DNA of 44,489 nt, taken from an uncultured Pelagibacteraceae bacterium. GTDB lineage: Bacteria > Pseudomonadota > Alphaproteobacteria > Pelagibacterales > Pelagibacteraceae. The notes under the pieces were generated by a model that ran no database searches, was not told the DNA's origin, and worked only from the letters and a program-made list of their open reading frames with translations. The DNA is taken from positions 1-44,489 of the forward strand of contig CABZGO010000010.1 of the NCBI GenBank assembly GCA_902525355.1, written 5' to 3'. Numbering within the stretch: the stretch's first letter is position 1; each line of letters starts with the position of its first letter. This document shows positions 32,913 through 41,974 of the stretch, one piece after another. A program made the translations under genes and the position numbers.

Positions 32913-33515
32913 CTATTTTGCAATAAATCGCAAATATCTATTCTGATAACTAAGATCGTCTTTAAATTGACCTAAATAAAAATTAGTAACAGTTGTAGCT
33001 TGTTCCTTTTTAATGCCTCGCATAGTCATACACTGGTGAGTTGAGTCAATTGTTACTGCAACGCCTTTTGCATCTAATGACTCCATTAATGTATTTGCTA
33101 TTTGAACTGTTAATCTTTCCTGTGTTTGAAGCCTTTTTGAAAAAACTTCTACAACTCTTGCAATTTTACTGAGTCCAACAACTCTCTCATTTGGAATATA
33201 AGCAACATGTGCGATTCCAATAATAGGTGCCATATGATGTTCGCAGTGACTTTGTACAGAAATATTTTTTTGAACTACCATATCGCTGTAGCCTTCAACA
33301 TCTCCAAAAGTTTTACTTAAAATTTCTTTAGGATCCTCTTTGTAACCTTTAAAGTACTCTTTGAATGCTTTCGTAACTCTTTTTGGAGTTTCTAATAAAC
33401 CTTCTCTAGATGGATCTTCCCCTATCCATTTTAAGATTTTAACAAACGCTTCACGCGCCTCTTCATCTGTTACAACATCAATATTTTTGTTATTTTCGTT
33501 TTTTACCAATTTCAT
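32913..33515 (-). CDS. folE: GTP cyclohydrolase I
   Basis: A 200-residue FolE with zinc ligands C91, H94 (SHCEHHMAP) and C162 (HQCMTMRG), plus RVVGLSKIAR and RLQTQERLT that form the GTP pocket. It converts GTP to dihydroneopterin triphosphate, the first step of folate synthesis. Folate is also the one-carbon acceptor for the two dimethylglycine-dehydrogenase-like enzymes in this window. It lies 13 bases upstream of acuI and is divergent from hisI across an 80-base, extremely AT-rich spacer. Confidence 0.96.
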   Translation of the reverse strand: MKLVKNENNKNIDVVTDEEAREAFVKILKWIGEDPSREGLLETPKRVTKAFKEYFKGYKEDPKEILSKTFGDVEGYSDMVVQKNISVQSHCEHHMAPIIGIAHVAYIPNERVVGLSKIARVVEVFSKRLQTQERLTVQIANTLMESLDAKGVAVTIDSTHQCMTMRGIKKEQATTVTNFYLGQFKDDLSYQNRYLRFIAK

Positions 33516-33595
33516 GATGAGTTTTTATATATATAAATCCTTAAATTTAAAATATTTAATATATTCAGTAATATGTTAGATATTGCGACTTATAT

Positions 33596-34063
33596 ATGTT
33601 TAAAAAAAGAGAAAATGTCGCTGATATAGAGGAAGGCAACTTATTATCCCCAAAATTCGATAATGATGGTTTAATCCCTGTAATTACAACATGTGTTAAA
33701 ACTAAAGAGATTTTAATGCACGGTTACATGAATGTTGAAGCTTTAAAATTAACAATAGAAACAAAAGAAGCTCACTACTGGAGCAGGTCTAGAAAAGAAA
33801 TTTGGCATAAAGGAAAAACAAGTGGTTTTACACAAAAAGTAAAAGAAATAAGAATTGATGATGATCAGGATGCAGTTTGGATAGCTGTAGATATTGGTGA
33901 TGGAGCAAGTTGTCATGTTGGTTACAGATCATGTTTTTATCGATCAGTACCTACAGGCAAAATTGAAAATGGACGTAAGGTAGAAATGAAATTTGAAGAA
34001 GATAAGAAAAAATTTGATCCTGAAGTTGTTTATAAAGGACAACCTAACCCCACTAAAATTTAA
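33596..34063 (+). CDS. hisI: Phosphoribosyl-AMP cyclohydrolase
   Basis: The 155 residues include MHGYMNVEALKLT, HYWSRSRKEIWHKG, the Mg-binding Asp cluster DDDQDAVW and the zinc-binding SCHVGYRSCFYR motif of HisI. It opens the adenine ring of phosphoribosyl-AMP in histidine synthesis. The C-terminus extends about 30 charged residues beyond the minimal HisI domain. It overlaps the DUF2237 gene by one base and lies apart from other his genes. Confidence 0.94.
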   Translation: MFKKRENVADIEEGNLLSPKFDNDGLIPVITTCVKTKEILMHGYMNVEALKLTIETKEAHYWSRSRKEIWHKGKTSGFTQKVKEIRIDDDQDAVWIAVDIGDGASCHVGYRSCFYRSVPTGKIENGRKVEMKFEEDKKKFDPEVVYKGQPNPTKI

Positions 34064-34437
34064 TGAGTGAGGCCCAAAAAAATGTTCTTGGAGAAGATCT
34101 TGAAGAATGTTCTAAAAATCCATTAACTGGTTGGTTCAGAGATGGTTGTTGTAACACAGATGAAAACGATCGAGGTTTACACACAGTTTGCGTAAAAGTT
34201 AATGATGAATTTTTAGAATGGTGCAAAGAGGCTGGCAACGATTTAATAACACCTCACCCTGAATTTGGTTTTCCTGGATTGGTAGATGGAGACAACTGGT
34301 GTGTATGTGCCAGTTGGGTTGTAAGAGCTTTAGAGGCGGGAATCGGATGTTCTATATATTTGAAAAAAACTCACGTTAATACTTTAAAGTTGGTACCAAT
34401 TGAAACTTTAAAAAAATTTGCAATAGATATATCTTAA
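34063..34437 (+). CDS. DUF2237 family protein
   Basis: A 124-residue protein matching the DUF2237 family: NVLGEDLEECSKNPLTG, FRDGCCNTDENDRGLHTVC, GNDLITPHPEFGFPGL and WCVCASWVVRA. Several Cys are conserved. The function of the family is unknown; the Cys pattern hints at metal or redox chemistry. Translational coupling to hisI by a one-base overlap is the only functional hint. The gene ends directly against the convergent ETF-QO stop codon. Confidence 0.9.
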   Translation: MSEAQKNVLGEDLEECSKNPLTGWFRDGCCNTDENDRGLHTVCVKVNDEFLEWCKEAGNDLITPHPEFGFPGLVDGDNWCVCASWVVRALEAGIGCSIYLKKTHVNTLKLVPIETLKKFAIDIS

Positions 34438-36057
34438 TTACATATTTCCATACTTAGGTCCACCCCCACCTTCCGGTGTGACCCATGTAATATTTTGTGA
34501 TGGCTCTTTTATATCGCAAGTTTTACAATGAATGCAATTTTGAGAATTTATCACAAATTTCTCATTATCATTTTCTTTTTGAATTTCATAAACTCCAACT
34601 GGACAGTATCTTTGCGCAGGCTCATCGTATTTACCTAAAGTATATTTTATTGGTAAATCTTTGTCTTTAAGTTGAAGATGTACTGGTTGATTTTCAACAT
34701 GATTAGTTCCTGTTAGATAAACTGAACTTGTTTTATCAAATGTAATAACATTATCTGGTTTTGGATAATCTATTTTTGGCATTTCACTTGCTGGTTTTAA
34801 AGTTTCGTGATCAGCATGTTTATGTTTAAGTGTAAATGGCAATCTTCCTTTAAATAAAATTTGATCAATACCTGTAAATATTATTCCAAGAATTAAACCC
34901 CAGCTAAAGCTAGGTTTAACATTTCTAGCCTCGTATAACTCTTTATAAACCCAGCTATTTTGAAATTTTTCCTCATAATTAGACAATTCTTTGCTTGATT
35001 TTATATGATCAATGATAGTTTCCGCTGCAATCATTCCACTTTTCATTGCAGTATGTGAACCTTTAATTTTCGGCATATTTAATGTACCAGCATCACAACC
35101 AACCAATAATGCACCTGGCATAAACATTCTGGGTAGACTTTGAAAACCTCCTTCTATAAGTGCTCTTGCTCCATATGATATCCTTTTACCACCTTCTAAT
35201 ATTGATCTAATTGCAGGATGAGTTTTAAATTTTTGAAATTCATCAAACGGCGAAAGATGAGGATTTTTATAATCAAGACCAATGACATATCCTAAAAATA
35301 TTTGTTTATTTTCAGCATGATAAATAAAGCTTCCCCCGTAGGTGCTGTTATCTAATGGCCAACCTGCTGTGTGCATCACTAGACCTTCTTCGTGACTTTC
35401 CTCTTTTAATTCCCATATTTCTTTAAATCCTATTCCATACTGTTGTGGATCTTTTCCTTTATCTAAATCAAATTTTTTGATTAATTCTTTTCCTAAATGA
35501 CCTCTACACCCTTCTGCAAAAACTGTAACTTTTGCATGAAGTTCCATTCCCGGTTCATAACCGTCTTTTTTATTTCCTTCTTTGTCTAAACCCATATCTT
35601 GAGTTGCTACACCCTTAACAGAACCATCTTCGTTATATAAAACTTCACTTGCTGGAAAACCTGGGAATATTTCAACTCCAAGACTTTCAGCTTGCTCTGC
35701 TAACCATCTACATAAATTCGCCAGACTAATAATGTAATTATTATGATTTTGTTGCACTTTGGGTAATAACCAAGTTGGCCAACTTATTTTTTTTGTCTTT
35801 CCTAGAAATAGAAATTTTTCTTTATTAACTTTTGTTTTAATCGGAGGGTTAAGATCTTTCCAATTTGGCAATAGTTCATCTAAGGCTCGTGTTTCAAACA
35901 CGTTCCCGGATAAAATGTGTGCACCTATTTCAGATGCTTTTTCTAAAAGGCAGACGTTAATATCTGGATTTAACTGCTTTAATTTTATTGCAGTTGAAAG
36001 TCCCGATGGTCCGCCACCTACGATGACAACATCGTATTCCATCACTTCTCTGGACAT
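34438..36057 (-). CDS. Electron-transfer flavoprotein:ubiquinone oxidoreductase
   Basis: A 539-residue ETF-QO, close to the usual 550. It has an N-terminal FAD motif (VVIVGGGPSGLSTAIKL), the central ETF-QO domain and a C-terminal [4Fe-4S] site with four Cys in RYCPVGVYEI and NCIHCKTCD. It passes electrons from reduced ETF to ubiquinone at the inner membrane. It lies 21 bases after etfA in the same operon as a dimethylglycine/sarcosine-dehydrogenase-like enzyme, so demethylation feeds directly into respiration. Confidence 0.95.
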   Translation of the reverse strand: MSREVMEYDVVIVGGGPSGLSTAIKLKQLNPDINVCLLEKASEIGAHILSGNVFETRALDELLPNWKDLNPPIKTKVNKEKFLFLGKTKKISWPTWLLPKVQQNHNNYIISLANLCRWLAEQAESLGVEIFPGFPASEVLYNEDGSVKGVATQDMGLDKEGNKKDGYEPGMELHAKVTVFAEGCRGHLGKELIKKFDLDKGKDPQQYGIGFKEIWELKEESHEEGLVMHTAGWPLDNSTYGGSFIYHAENKQIFLGYVIGLDYKNPHLSPFDEFQKFKTHPAIRSILEGGKRISYGARALIEGGFQSLPRMFMPGALLVGCDAGTLNMPKIKGSHTAMKSGMIAAETIIDHIKSSKELSNYEEKFQNSWVYKELYEARNVKPSFSWGLILGIIFTGIDQILFKGRLPFTLKHKHADHETLKPASEMPKIDYPKPDNVITFDKTSSVYLTGTNHVENQPVHLQLKDKDLPIKYTLGKYDEPAQRYCPVGVYEIQKENDNEKFVINSQNCIHCKTCDIKEPSQNITWVTPEGGGGPKYGNM

Positions 36058-36078
36058 ACTAATTTCTTACAGTATTTG

Positions 36079-37032
36079 TTATTTTTGTATAGTGTTTAAT
36101 TTGTTCAGTTCCTCTAAGAATTGAGGAAGTGCTTCGAATAAATCAGCTTCTAGGCCGTAATCTGCGACACTAAAAATAGGTGCTTCACCATCTTTATTTA
36201 TAGCAACAATCACTTTGCTTTCTTTCATTCCTGCTAAATGTTGAATGGCTCCTGAAATTCCAACTGCTATATATAAATCAGGAACAACAACTTTTCCTGT
36301 TTGTCCTACTTGATGCTCATTTGTAATATATCCTGCATCCACTGCAGCTCTTGAAGCTCCTATAGCAGCATTTAACTTATCCGCTACATCAGTTATCAGT
36401 TTGAAATTTTCTCCACTTTGTAGGCCTCTGCCACCAGAAATTACTATTCTGGCAGTGCCTAATTCAGGTCTATCTGATTTAATTTCTTCTCTATTAATAA
36501 ATTTAGTATTTTCGCTTATATCTGCTGCATCGATTTTCACTATTTCTGCGGATCCACCAGTTGTTTCAGCTGCTTCAAATGATGTAGGTCTAATAGTAAC
36601 ACATTTTTTTTCGTCATTACTTTTAACAGTAGCAAATGCATTTCCAGCGTAAATTGGTCTTAAAAAAGTATCAGGAGAAATTACTTTTATAATATCACTT
36701 ACCTGAGAAATATCTAACAACGCTGCAACTCGTGGCATAAGGTTTTTTCCAAATGTATTTGCTGAGCAGATAATATGTGAATATTTATCAGCATGTTTTA
36801 AAATTGCTGCAGTGTAATTTTCAGCAATATAATTTTCATAAATTTCATGATCTACATGAAGAACTTTTTTTACTAAAGGAACTTCAGATAAAGATTTTGC
36901 AACATCATCTGCCTTACTTCCAATTAATATTACATGAAGATCTTGATTTATTTGTGATGCAGCGGTAATTGCATTTAAAGTAAATGGTTTTACTTCTTTA
37001 TTGTTATGCTCTGCTATTAATAAAACTGACAT
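36079..37032 (-). CDS. etfA: Electron-transfer flavoprotein alpha subunit
   Basis: A 317-residue ETF alpha subunit. The C-terminal FAD-binding part is unmistakable: SGGRGLQSGENF, GASRAAVDAGYI, HQVGQTGKVVVPDLYIAVGISGA and AINKDGEAPIFSVADYGL. It pairs with EtfB, encoded upstream with a one-base overlap, to carry electrons from flavoprotein dehydrogenases to ETF-QO. Confidence 0.96.
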   Translation of the reverse strand: MSVLLIAEHNNKEVKPFTLNAITAASQINQDLHVILIGSKADDVAKSLSEVPLVKKVLHVDHEIYENYIAENYTAAILKHADKYSHIICSANTFGKNLMPRVAALLDISQVSDIIKVISPDTFLRPIYAGNAFATVKSNDEKKCVTIRPTSFEAAETTGGSAEIVKIDAADISENTKFINREEIKSDRPELGTARIVISGGRGLQSGENFKLITDVADKLNAAIGASRAAVDAGYITNEHQVGQTGKVVVPDLYIAVGISGAIQHLAGMKESKVIVAINKDGEAPIFSVADYGLEADLFEALPQFLEELNKLNTIQK

Positions 37033-37781
37033 TAAATTACTTTAGCCTCATTTTTTAATTTTTGTACTAATTCTTCAACACTCTCAACTTTAATACCCGC
37101 TTTTCTTTTTGGCGGCTCTTCAATCTTAATATGTTCTATTCTAGGGTTTGTATCAACTCCTAGATCTGACGCATTAATCTGTTCAATAGGTTTTTTCTTA
37201 GCCTTCATGATATTTGGCAATGACGCATATCTTGGCTCATTCAATCTTAAATCACATGTAATAATAGCCGGTGTATTAACTTCAATAGTTTCTAAACCTT
37301 CATCCACTTCTCTAGTGACCTGTAATGATTTATCGTTCACTGCTATTTTTGAGGCAAAAGTTGCTTGTGGCCAATTTAAATGTGCTGCTAACATTTGGCC
37401 TGTTTGATTACAGTCATCATCAATTGCTTGTTTGCCCATAAAAACTAAGTCTGGATTTTCTTTTTCAACAATTTTCTTTAAAATTTTAGAAACAGCAAGA
37501 GGCTCAACGGTACCATCAATTTTTACATGAATTCCTCTATCCGCTCCTACTGCTAAAGCTTTTCTAACTGTCTCTTGAGCTTTTTCTTCACCAACAGTAA
37601 CTGCTATTATTTCTGCTGCTTTGCCAGATTCTTTAATTTTTACAGCTTCTTCAATAGCATTGTCATCCGGTGGGTTTGTTGACATTTTGACGTTATCAGT
37701 AACTACTCCACTACCGTCTTCTTTAACTCTGATTTGAACGTTATAATCAATAACTCTTTTTACAGCGACTAAAATTTTCAT
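37032..37781 (-). CDS. etfB: Electron-transfer flavoprotein beta subunit
   Basis: A 249-residue ETF beta subunit with CxK-type start ([18 protein letters not shown]), [33 protein letters not shown] and the partner-recognition loop [14 protein letters not shown]. It binds AMP and docks to dehydrogenases. It overlaps the dehydrogenase paralogue upstream and etfA downstream by one base each, giving a tightly coupled dehydrogenase-ETF unit. Confidence 0.96.
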   Translation of the reverse strand: MKILVAVKRVIDYNVQIRVKEDGSGVVTDNVKMSTNPPDDNAIEEAVKIKESGKAAEIIAVTVGEEKAQETVRKALAVGADRGIHVKIDGTVEPLAVSKILKKIVEKENPDLVFMGKQAIDDDCNQTGQMLAAHLNWPQATFASKIAVNDKSLQVTREVDEGLETIEVNTPAIITCDLRLNEPRYASLPNIMKAKKKPIEQINASDLGVDTNPRIEHIKIEEPPKRKAGIKVESVEELVQKLKNEAKVI

Positions 37782-40216
37782 TAAGCTCTCAATAATTTAT
37801 TTTCTGCATCGTAAGGACTTTCTTCTAAAATTGTTGCTTCATGCATTTTACCAAGTATATCAATCCTTAGTTTTTGTCCAACATTTGCTAACTCAGGTTT
37901 AACCATTCCTAGTGCGATAGATTTTCCTAGTCTGAATCCGAAGTCACCACCAGTTGCACGTCCTACAACACTACCATTTTCATAAATCGGGTTATTTCCC
38001 AATACATCCGCATCACTAGTTTCGTGAACCTCTAGAGTAACAAGCTTATTATCGAAGCCTTTTTCTCTCCATTTATTTAAAGCATCAAGACCAATAAAAC
38101 TACCTTTGTTTGGGTGAATAAATCTATCTAAACCACTTTCGTAGGGCGAATATTCAATTGATAATTCAGTTCCTACTAGTTTATAGGATTTTTCAACTCT
38201 TAAACTGTTCATTGCTCTAATACCATAAGGTTTTAAACCTATGTCTTGACCTGCATCCATAAGTTTATCGAAAATATGATTTTGATATTCAATAGGATGA
38301 TGAAGTTCCCACCCAAGCTCTCCAACAAAATTAACTCTCATTGCATTTACTGGTGCAAAGCCAACGTCAACTTGTTTTGCACTTAGCCATTTAAAATTTT
38401 CATTTGAAAAATCGTCATTTGATACCCTTTGCATTAATTCTCTAGCTTTTGGTCCTGATACAACAAGAACACCTTTGCTGTTTGTCAAATTTTCGAATTG
38501 AACTGATCCATCTTTTGGCATCCAACCAAATATCCAATCGTGATCCAATCTTTGGTAAGCTCCGGCAGAAACTAGATAAAAACTGTTTTCTGACTCTTTC
38601 ATAATTGTAAATTCTGAGTGAACACCTCCTTTGGTATTCAATGCGTGACATAAATTAATTCTGCCGACCTTTTTTGGTAATTTATTAGCCACCAACTTAT
38701 CTAAAAATTCTTCAGCTCCAGGTCCTTTAATCCTGCATTTGGCAAATGCGGTCATATCTAATAAACCAACATTTTCTTTTACATTTTTGCATTCTTTTTC
38801 TACCGCTTTGAACCAATTAGATCTTCTAAATGACCAGTCATCCTTTTGTTCCATACCATCAGTTGCAAAGAAGTTTGGTCTTTCCCAACCGAATTTTTGA
38901 CCAAAAACTGCACCAAGATTTTTCAATCTGTCATAACATGGTGCTGTTCTTAAAGGTCTTGCGGCTGGTCTTTCTTCATCTGGAAAGTGTGTTATAAATA
39001 CATGACTGTAAGCTTCTTCATTCTTTTCTTTAAGATATGATTTTGAGCAATAATCTCCATATCTTCTTGGCTCAACCCCAAGCATATCAATTGTTGGTTC
39101 ACCATCGACAATCCACTCTGCTAATTGCCATCCAGCTCCACCAGCTGCAGTAATGCCAAAACTATGACCTTCATTAATCCAAAAGTTCTTTAATCCCCAT
39201 GCAGGACCAACTATCGGATTTCCATCTGGTGTGTAACAAATCGCACCATTATAAACTTTTTTTACACCTACTTCTCCAAAAGCAGGTACTCTATGAATTG
39301 CTCCTTCAATATGTGGGGCGAGTCTATCTAGATCTTCTTGAAAGAGTTCATATTCAGATTCTTTTGAGGGACCATCAACATAACAAGCAGGAGCACCATC
39401 TTCATATGGGCCTAAAATTAAACCACCTGCTTCTTCTCGCATATACCATCTGCTATCGCTATCTCTTAAAACTCCCATTTCTGGAAGACCCTCTTTTTTT
39501 CTTTTTTGAATTTCTGGATGTGGTTCTGTTACAATATATTGATGTTCAACTGGTATTACTGGAATATCTAGGCCAACCATCTTACCAGTTTGTCTAGCAA
39601 AATTTCCTGAACATGAAATTACGTGTTCACATTCTATAGATCCTTTATCTGTTTCAACAACCCATCCATCCTTATTTTGTTTCATTGCAAGGACTGTTGT
39701 ATTTCTATAAATCTCTGCGCCTCTATTTCTTGCACCCGTAGCTAAAGCTTGTGTTAAATCAGCTGGTTGAATATATCCATCTTCAGGGTGTTGAATTGCT
39801 CCAATTAAATCATCTGTATGACACAAAGGCCAAATTTCTTTTACTTGATCTGGTGTTAGAAATTTTACATTTACTCCGATAGTTTTTGCAACTCCGGCGT
39901 ATTGATGATATTCATCCATTCTATCTTTGTTGTCCGCTAATCTAATATTTGAAACAACACTGAAACCTACGTTCTTTCCTGTTTCTTCCTCTAAACTTTT
40001 ATAAAGATTAACTGCATACTTATGTAACTGACCAACTGAGTAACTCATGTTAAATAATGGAAGTAATCCAGCTGCATGCCAAGTAGATCCTGAAGTTAAT
40101 TCCTTTCTTTCAATCAAAACAACATCAGACCAGCCTTTTTTAGCTAAGTGATACAGAGCGCTAACACCAACTACTCCGCCACCTACTACTACAACTTTTG
40201 CTTTTGATTTCATCAT
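37781..40216 (-). CDS. Dimethylglycine/sarcosine dehydrogenase-like flavoprotein, paralogue 2
   Basis: An 811-residue paralogue of the 23910-26354 product with the same order: FAD domain ([19 protein letters not shown]), middle domain and GcvT-like folate domains. H47 in [12 protein letters not shown] is the expected covalent-FAD histidine. The C-terminal region reads [21 protein letters not shown], a mitochondrial-DMGDH-like form, whereas paralogue 1 has a WGNDISPEE form. Together with ETF and ETF-QO encoded directly downstream it should demethylate dimethylglycine or sarcosine and send electrons to quinone. Either of two adjacent Met codons could start it; no strong ribosome-binding site is seen. 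Confidence 0.9.
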   Translation of the reverse strand: MMKSKAKVVVVGGGVVGVSALYHLAKKGWSDVVLIERKELTSGSTWHAAGLLPLFNMSYSVGQLHKYAVNLYKSLEEETGKNVGFSVVSNIRLADNKDRMDEYHQYAGVAKTIGVNVKFLTPDQVKEIWPLCHTDDLIGAIQHPEDGYIQPADLTQALATGARNRGAEIYRNTTVLAMKQNKDGWVVETDKGSIECEHVISCSGNFARQTGKMVGLDIPVIPVEHQYIVTEPHPEIQKRKKEGLPEMGVLRDSDSRWYMREEAGGLILGPYEDGAPACYVDGPSKESEYELFQEDLDRLAPHIEGAIHRVPAFGEVGVKKVYNGAICYTPDGNPIVGPAWGLKNFWINEGHSFGITAAGGAGWQLAEWIVDGEPTIDMLGVEPRRYGDYCSKSYLKEKNEEAYSHVFITHFPDEERPAARPLRTAPCYDRLKNLGAVFGQKFGWERPNFFATDGMEQKDDWSFRRSNWFKAVEKECKNVKENVGLLDMTAFAKCRIKGPGAEEFLDKLVANKLPKKVGRINLCHALNTKGGVHSEFTIMKESENSFYLVSAGAYQRLDHDWIFGWMPKDGSVQFENLTNSKGVLVVSGPKARELMQRVSNDDFSNENFKWLSAKQVDVGFAPVNAMRVNFVGELGWELHHPIEYQNHIFDKLMDAGQDIGLKPYGIRAMNSLRVEKSYKLVGTELSIEYSPYESGLDRFIHPNKGSFIGLDALNKWREKGFDNKLVTLEVHETSDADVLGNNPIYENGSVVGRATGGDFGFRLGKSIALGMVKPELANVGQKLRIDILGKMHEATILEESPYDAENKLLRA

Positions 40217-40257
40217 GCGATTTTTTACTAAATTTTTTCTATAAACTAAACATAATT

Positions 40258-40473
40258 CTAATAGTGATAATCGTCGTCATCGTCATCTCTCCAACCCATT
40301 TGGTACATTAAATATGCAGCAGTTATGACACTACAAACTCCTGCGGCCATACCAAAATTTACTCCCATCTTTTGTCCAAAATAGTACCATCCTATTTGTG
40401 TAGCACCAATTGGTGGGATACAAAGTATAGCCATTAATATTGCAATTCGTACTGGAAAACTTGGTTTTTTCAT
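40258..40473 (-). CDS. Small membrane protein with poly-Asp tail
   Basis: A 71-residue protein starting at 40473, where its ATG overlaps the stop of the preceding gene by one base. It has two hydrophobic helices (about residues 9-30 and 37-54) and an acidic end, GWRDDDDDDYHY, that could bind cations or sit at the membrane surface. I recognise no family. The coupling to the upstream gene supports it being real. It lies 41 bases before the dehydrogenase-ETF operon. Confidence 0.7.
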   Translation of the reverse strand: MKKPSFPVRIAILMAILCIPPIGATQIGWYYFGQKMGVNFGMAAGVCSVITAAYLMYQMGWRDDDDDDYHY

Positions 40474-40973
40474 TAGATAGAAGAGCCCATTGGCATTGGT
40501 TGTGATACAGCGGTTGTTAACCAACAATTTTTTAAAAATCCGTCAATTTCATATTTTTCAACTTGCCATTTGAATTTGTAATACTTTTTATCTTTATCCA
40601 TAATAGTTACTTCAAATGTCGAAACACCTTTTGATTTATAAACTTCTACAATTTCGTAGTTTTCATGATTTAAAAGCATTGAATAAGAATCGGTCTTAAT
40701 CATATTTTTAAATCTTTCAATAGGTCCTGTAACTCTTTGATTGTTTGGGTGAGCAAAAAACCAGGTTTGAATGATACCACTGTCTTTTTCAGGGCTATCG
40801 TTCTTCATTAGTGCATTGAGTTGTATTTCAATAACTTCTCTTGGTTTTATCTCTGGATTTGGTTTTCTTATCTCGGCAGATAATTCATTTAAAGAAAAAA
40901 TAAACATAAAACAGATACTATAGATTACTGGCTGTATTTTTAACGTCTTCCAAAAATTCAATTCTTTTTTCAT
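40473..40973 (-). CDS. DUF4864-like exported protein
   Basis: From the ATG at 40973 the product has 166 residues: a signal-like hydrophobic stretch (VIYSICFMFIFSLNEL) and a domain of about 125 residues that resembles DUF4864 (EVIEIQLNALMKND, WFFAHPNNQRVTGP, FKNMI, YSMLLNHENYEI). Function is unknown. This start overlaps the flavodoxin-like gene by 56 bases. Alternatives are a GTG at 41027 or an ATG at 40907, but the latter would destroy the signal peptide. No start has a good ribosome-binding site. Confidence 0.68.
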   Translation of the reverse strand: MKKELNFWKTLKIQPVIYSICFMFIFSLNELSAEIRKPNPEIKPREVIEIQLNALMKNDSPEKDSGIIQTWFFAHPNNQRVTGPIERFKNMIKTDSYSMLLNHENYEIVEVYKSKGVSTFEVTIMDKDKKYYKFKWQVEKYEIDGFLKNCWLTTAVSQPMPMGSSI

Positions 40974-41487
40974 TTGAGACAAATGGTACAGCAAAATATC
41001 GTTTATAGGTAATGTCATAAATACCACACTTATTAAAAATACCTTTTTTAATTCTTCTAAGAGGTAAATTTAAGAAAAAATCTGTAATTGAAAATCTGGG
41101 AGAGCCATATGTACAGAAAATAATAGCTTTTTTACTTTTTAATTTTCCTACAGCATATCCATGATTACCAAAAAGTTTCTTAAAAGAAAAAGCCCAGGGT
41201 GGGGCTAATACTTTATCTATCCATCCCTCTAATATTGCTGGCATTCTATAGTTCCAAATAGGTGCTACAAGGACAATTAAATCTGTTTCATCTATTTTTT
41301 TTCTGTGATTTAGAACTACTTCATCGGCCTTTTCACCAGCATATACTGGATTAAACTTTTCTTTGTAAAGATCTATACATTCTACAGAATGACCTTTTTC
41401 CTCTGCTGATTTTATAAAAGCATCTTTGATTGCTGAATTGAAAGATTTTTCACTATAGTGCCCATAAACCAAGAATACTTTTTTCAT
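40918..41487 (-). CDS. NAD(P)H dehydrogenase (quinone)-like flavodoxin-fold protein
   Basis: A 189-residue member of the flavodoxin-2/NQO1-like family: VFLVYGHYSEKSFNSAI for the FMN/FAD phosphate loop, DLIVLVAPIWNYRMPAILEGWIDKVL, and a CTYGSPRF glycine segment. It would reduce quinones by two electrons using NAD(P)H, often as part of stress defence. It overlaps the CoA-binding gene by one base upstream and the DUF4864-like gene downstream. Confidence 0.85.
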   Translation of the reverse strand: MKKVFLVYGHYSEKSFNSAIKDAFIKSAEEKGHSVECIDLYKEKFNPVYAGEKADEVVLNHRKKIDETDLIVLVAPIWNYRMPAILEGWIDKVLAPPWAFSFKKLFGNHGYAVGKLKSKKAIIFCTYGSPRFSITDFFLNLPLRRIKKGIFNKCGIYDITYKRYFAVPFVSNEKRIEFLEDVKNTASNL

Positions 41488-41954
41488 TAGTCTTTAAGAA
41501 CTGGAAAAACTGGATTAGATTTTTGAAAAAGTTTTTGATATTCCTGCTTTATGCATCTGTTAGAAATAAATTCAATATTTTCTTTGTTTGCAACTGCTTG
41601 AGCTTCATCACTGTGAATTCCATATTGTAACCATAATACTTTAGTTCCTTTTTTAATTGCTTCTTTTGCAATGCCCTCTGCCTCATTTGAAGGTCTAAAA
41701 ACATCAACTATATCTATCTCTTCTTTGACTTTATCTAAGTTTTCAACTATTGGTTCATCGTTTATAATTTCACCAACTGCAAAAGGGTTTATGGGTATTA
41801 CTTTATAACCAAAGTTTTGCATGTACTTCATGACTACATTTGCTGGCTTTCTTTTAAGATTTTTTCTATCTTCACCCTTTTTCTCAGAACTAACACCAAT
41901 CATTGCAATGACTTTTGATTTTCTTAAAATAGATTTAATCTGATTATCATTCAT
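41487..41954 (-). CDS. CoA-binding domain protein (YccU type)
   Basis: A 155-residue single-domain protein of the YccU/CoA_binding group: KVIAMIGVSSEKKG, VIPINPFAVGEIINDEPIV, DIVDVFRPSNEAEGIAKEAI and KVLWLQYGI. The Rossmann-like fold resembles the CoA-binding part of succinyl-CoA synthetase and binds CoA or an acyl-CoA. Its physiological role is unclear. It lies 20 bases after the crotonase gene and overlaps the quinone-reductase-like gene by one base. Confidence 0.88.
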   Translation of the reverse strand: MNDNQIKSILRKSKVIAMIGVSSEKKGEDRKNLKRKPANVVMKYMQNFGYKVIPINPFAVGEIINDEPIVENLDKVKEEIDIVDVFRPSNEAEGIAKEAIKKGTKVLWLQYGIHSDEAQAVANKENIEFISNRCIKQEYQKLFQKSNPVFPVLKD

Positions 41955-41974
41955 AATTTAATTTTTAAAAATTA

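Noticed and set aside
39199-39597. Long plus-strand frame rich in Leu, His and Gln
   Set aside because: It lies fully inside the dimethylglycine-dehydrogenase paralogue on the opposite strand, and its composition is typical of an antisense reading of coding DNA.
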